Source: Ktedonobacter sp. SOSP1-85
GTDB taxonomy: Bacteria > Chloroflexota > Ktedonobacteria > Ktedonobacterales > Ktedonobacteraceae
Direction: 5' to 3'
Length of the DNA: 64,000 nt
Assembly: GCF_016587415.1 (NCBI RefSeq)
Contig: NZ_BNJI01000002.1
Location: 1 to 64,000 of the forward strand
Made by a program: the position numbers and the translations under genes. Positions 61,543-64,000 of this stretch are shown piece after piece. Each line of letters starts with the position of its first letter. The first letter of the stretch is position 1. The notes below the pieces were generated by a model. The model had not been told where the DNA came from. It ran no database searches and worked only from the letters and a program-made list of their open reading frames with translations.

Positions 61543-62550
61543 ATGAAATTAACTCAGCATCCCGAGTATCAGCGGGTCTATATAGCCAATGAGGAAGCCT
61601 TTCACCGCTGTCAAAATGCCATGGCGCAATGGCAAGAACGAAATGATGCTATTTCAGTGCCAGCCTATGGGCTTACCTGGACCTACGAATCAGCACGGGA
61701 GTTTGTGCGCGAGCTCTCCGCCTTATTTCAAGAGTATAACCATATCCTCTGGAACGGCTTCCATTACTGCCGTCAGTGCGGTGGGCAATGCTGCGTCGCG
61801 GATGCCTCGAACGTCCAGCCTTTTGATCTAATCGCGATAACGCTCCTCGACCAGTCTGCACCTGTGCTTGCAGAAAACATTAGTGCCAGCCAGCGCCAAT
61901 GCATCTATCTCGTCAACCGGCGATGTTCCTGGCCCGCTGAGTGGCGAACCATCAAATGCTGGTCCTTTTACTGCCTGGGTCCTGGTCCCTGGCGGCCCGG
62001 AGCCTCGATCAGCGAGTTACGCGGCGAGATTACACGTGAACTCCAACAACTCGTCCGCACGCGCCTCCCTTTGCCTCTTCAGCATTACGAAAACATTCAG
62101 GGATTTGCGCTGGCGGACGCCCTCGACGATCCTATCGTCTTCTCTGAGGCCATCCACAATGCCCTCTTTGAGATTTTTGTTGATCCTCTCAACGAAGTAT
62201 ATCCCATCATTGATCTCCAATTGGGAAATAACAGTAGTAACACTCCTCCTGAACCGAGAGGCACACTCACAACAAGCCTGTTACTAGATGACCAGGTTGC
62301 CACCTTCATCGCAGAGGCGGTCGAGGAAGCCTGCGAGACACCTCCGGTGGTGCCGGCAGAGCTTACCATCTCAGTTGAGCAACTCTTGCAAGACCTGGAG
62401 GCCCTGCAATGGATCATCGAGGGCCATCCCTCCCATGAATCCCAACTGCTCCATGAGCTGTACCTCCACTACGCCAACGCGCCAGCTCCCGCGCCTGGCG
62501 ATCCCCCCAGCATCTGGTATCGCATGTGTGACTATTTGAGCAAGCTGTAA
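61543..62550 (+). CDS. Cysteine-cluster protein (YkgJ-like)
   Basis: The ATG at 61543 follows AGGGAGGGC. The 335-residue protein carries a C-Q-C-G-G-Q-C-C cluster (YCRQCGGQCC, about residues 76-86) and a second group, CIYLVNRRCSWPAEWRTIKCWSFYC (about 120-150). This resembles the metal-binding CxxCxxxCC...C...C of YkgJ/UPF0153 proteins. Binding of zinc or Fe-S is likely, but function is unknown. The rest is helical with no membrane segment. Confidence 0.65.
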   Translation: MKLTQHPEYQRVYIANEEAFHRCQNAMAQWQERNDAISVPAYGLTWTYESAREFVRELSALFQEYNHILWNGFHYCRQCGGQCCVADASNVQPFDLIAITLLDQSAPVLAENISASQRQCIYLVNRRCSWPAEWRTIKCWSFYCLGPGPWRPGASISELRGEITRELQQLVRTRLPLPLQHYENIQGFALADALDDPIVFSEAIHNALFEIFVDPLNEVYPIIDLQLGNNSSNTPPEPRGTLTTSLLLDDQVATFIAEAVEEACETPPVVPAELTISVEQLLQDLEALQWIIEGHPSHESQLLHELYLHYANAPAPAPGDPPSIWYRMCDYLSKL

Positions 62551-62849
62551 GTAAAAGTGCGCGCGATGGCGTAGCGCCCATCGAGCGGCCAACTCAGATG
62601 GCGTACGAGAAACGAGAGGTCGAAGCTGGTACATTTTTGCGCATAAGAAGATAAATTGGTCTACTGACACCCAATATTGCCCAAAAATAATTCCTGAATG
62701 GCATATACATGGAGGCAAGGTGTCAGCGCGCAAACTCATGCCGAAACGTTTGGCGCTCGCTTATCGTGCAGCCTGCGTGAGTAACTCTCACCTGGCTGCT
62801 ACTCAACGATAGAAAGCCATGAACAACAACACGGAAAGGATAGAACAAG
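62551..62849. other. Intergenic region before the ferritin-like gene
   Basis: About 300 nt without a supported open frame. GGTGTCAG near 62717 mirrors CTGACACC near 62661, a loose inverted repeat. No promoter of good quality was seen. Confidence 0.35.
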
Positions 62850-63074
62850 ATGCAAGAGCCGCAAAGCACCTCTACACAAAACGATGTATACAATGTAGTT
62901 AGCGTGCTATACCACTCCTTACGGGAAGCACAGACCTGTGAGTGCTACAAGCAAGACGCCCAGAGCCAGGGGCAGCAAGAGATTGCTCAATTCTTTAATG
63001 ATGAGCAGCAGGCTGCCAATAGACACGCCGAACAGGCCAAAAATTTGCTCAGCCAGATAAGAGGTGATCGCTAG
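62850..63074 (+). CDS. Small ferritin-like protein
   Basis: The 74-residue helical protein has a His/Glu pattern (LYHSLREAQTCECYKQDAQ, then EIAQFFNDEQQAANRHAEQAKNLL) like half of a ferritin/rubrerythrin-type bundle. GGAAAGG lies 12 nt upstream. The size is close to that of small single-helix-pair proteins common in Chloroflexota. Metal binding is plausible but not shown. Confidence 0.6.
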   Translation: MQEPQSTSTQNDVYNVVSVLYHSLREAQTCECYKQDAQSQGQQEIAQFFNDEQQAANRHAEQAKNLLSQIRGDR

Positions 63075-63098
63075 CTCGAATTTAGGGTAAGAGATGAC

Positions 63099-63134
63099 GG
63101 CGTGGGTGGCGGGTACGTACCCGCCACCCACGCC
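63099..63134. terminator. Perfect 36-bp palindrome between convergent genes
   Basis: Arms 63099-63116 and 63117-63134 are exact complements with no separate loop. It can act as a terminator for both the ferritin-like gene and the convergent beta-propeller gene. Confidence 0.7.
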
Positions 63135-63168
63135 CTTATCATTTCTCATCAAATCTTTGAAAATCTGC

Positions 63169-64000
63169 TTATTCGGCAACCACCAGAGACATTACACTAC
63201 GATCAGTGCTAAACTGCCATGCCAATGTGCCGTCGGCCTTGTAGCCATACACCCTGGTTCCCAATGGCTGCTTGGAATCGAAGGCGTTGCAATCGGCGAC
63301 GTAAACCAGGCCATTAGCCGCGACTGGATTGAGCGCGAGACCCAGGGTGATCGGCTTCTGCCATTTGATCGTCCCGGTGCTGGCATCCAAAGCGGTCGTC
63401 GTATGCCCATTACCATCCGTGCCTCCATAGGTTGGCGCGTAGACGACACCATTGACGACCACAGGCGCACTCTCTACCGCGCCAGCCACGGAGGTCTCCC
63501 AGTTTCTCTGCCCATTCTGGAGATTGTAGGAGTAGACCGTCCCCAGGAATACATTCAAACCGCTTGAGCTATGCCGCAGGATACCCAGGTACACAGCCTT
63601 CTTATCCAGAGCGATATCAAAGACCTGACCAGGGATGTCTTGAGTATGCCATAGCTGCTTGCCACTCAGCGTATCGTATGCCTCGATGTCTGAATGGCTG
63701 CCACCCACCTCGCTCGTGTAGTCAAAGGAGGCATAGACAACGCCATTCACGACATATGGGCGCGTCACATAGAACTGCTCATGTGATACTTCCTGCTTCC
63801 AAACGACGGTACCATCCGTTGCTTTGGTAACATACAGACCGTGATCGGTGCCCAGGTAGAGTTTGCCCGCGTTCCATGTCATAGAAGTAATAGCCATCTG
63901 GAAAGAGTAGCTGCGCTTCTCAACGCCTGTGCTCGCGCTAAAAACGTGGATATCGGTTTTAGGAGAGGCTTTATCAGCATAGGCAACCGTATCGACGTAG
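63169..64000 (-). CDS. PQQ-type beta-propeller protein, 5' end beyond the window
   Basis: The reading frame continues upstream to the window edge (YVDTVAYADKASPKTDI) and stops at 63169. Blades repeat the PQQ/outer-membrane-assembly (YfgL-like) motif GKLYLGTDHGLYVTKATDGTVVWKQ, YEAYDTLSGKQLWHTQ-like and TTALDASTGTIKWQKPI. The part seen has about four blades, all with the alternating GtvvW/DaxtG pattern. It is probably exported, as are most such propellers, but the start is missing. No redox cofactor is implied by the repeats alone. Confidence 0.8.
   Translation of the reverse strand, partial: YVDTVAYADKASPKTDIHVFSASTGVEKRSYSFQMAITSMTWNAGKLYLGTDHGLYVTKATDGTVVWKQEVSHEQFYVTRPYVVNGVVYASFDYTSEVGGSHSDIEAYDTLSGKQLWHTQDIPGQVFDIALDKKAVYLGILRHSSSGLNVFLGTVYSYNLQNGQRNWETSVAGAVESAPVVVNGVVYAPTYGGTDGNGHTTTALDASTGTIKWQKPITLGLALNPVAANGLVYVADCNAFDSKQPLGTRVYGYKADGTLAWQFSTDRSVMSLVVAE

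Noticed and set aside
1..64000. tRNA or rRNA genes
   Set aside because: No cloverleaf or rRNA segment was recognised by eye on either strand; a tRNAscan run would be decisive.

Overview
The window looks like a piece of a Ktedonobacteria-type (Chloroflexota) chromosome. This is inferred from gene style, not from a marker gene: a Ser/Thr kinase with a sensor tail, an HTH/NB-ARC/TPR protein, a secreted CBM3 protein, proline/threonine-linker lipoproteins, MmyB and AraC regulators, and many tnpB genes and short palindromic repeats. No rRNA, tRNA, CRISPR array or replication origin was found.

Layout. 1-8.2 kb is a mobile-element landing zone: a frameshifted kinase, a remnant of an ECF sigma factor, a small lipoprotein, a membrane-protein gene split by a 2.0 kb element carrying an unusually large TnpB-like nuclease, a tnpA-tnpB IS200/IS605 element, and a DUF488 gene. 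8.2-15.5 kb holds metabolic and regulatory genes: a GntR/FCD regulator divergent from aconitase, an MmyB-type regulator divergent from a quinone oxidoreductase, and an AraC regulator. 15.5-18.7 kb is bracketed by two copies of the 3' end of an araC gene and contains a possible structured RNA behind a consensus promoter and an orphan VirD4/TraG-like coupling protein. 18.8-24.2 kb has an MFS exporter, a tnpB element that split the start of a RibD-like reductase gene, and an SDR-RidA-YciI operon.

24.7-39.5 kb is devoted to carbohydrate uptake. It has a UgpA/E/B-like importer on the plus strand and, on the minus strand, a secreted CBM3 protein, a sugar isomerase/epimerase, a GH2 glycosidase, a second ABC importer and a 2-hydroxyacid dehydrogenase. 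A divergent LacI regulator is the probable controller of the minus-strand set. Neither importer has its own ATPase, so a shared MsmK/UgpC-like ATPase elsewhere is expected.

39.5-64 kb contains an HTH/NB-ARC/TPR STAND protein divergent from two membrane proteins; lipid genes (YegS-like kinase and PlsC); a GNAT enzyme; a frameshifted nucleotidyltransferase; a MerR-MFS efflux operon with a textbook 19-bp-spacer promoter and a leader with hairpins; an aldo/keto reductase; a streptomycin-kinase-like protein; an MGT-type glycosyltransferase with a PPOX/F420-type enzyme; a third tnpB; a phosphoesterase; an SDR; a HAD phosphatase; a Na/phosphate cotransporter behind a four-unit Pho box; a cysteine-cluster protein; a small ferritin-like protein; and the start-truncated end of a PQQ-type beta-propeller.

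The most notable signals are the Cas12-sized TnpB element with its precise in-frame scar, two small palindromic repeat families, the possible RNA at 15.66-16.05 kb, the 11-bp-phased Pho box and the MerR leader.
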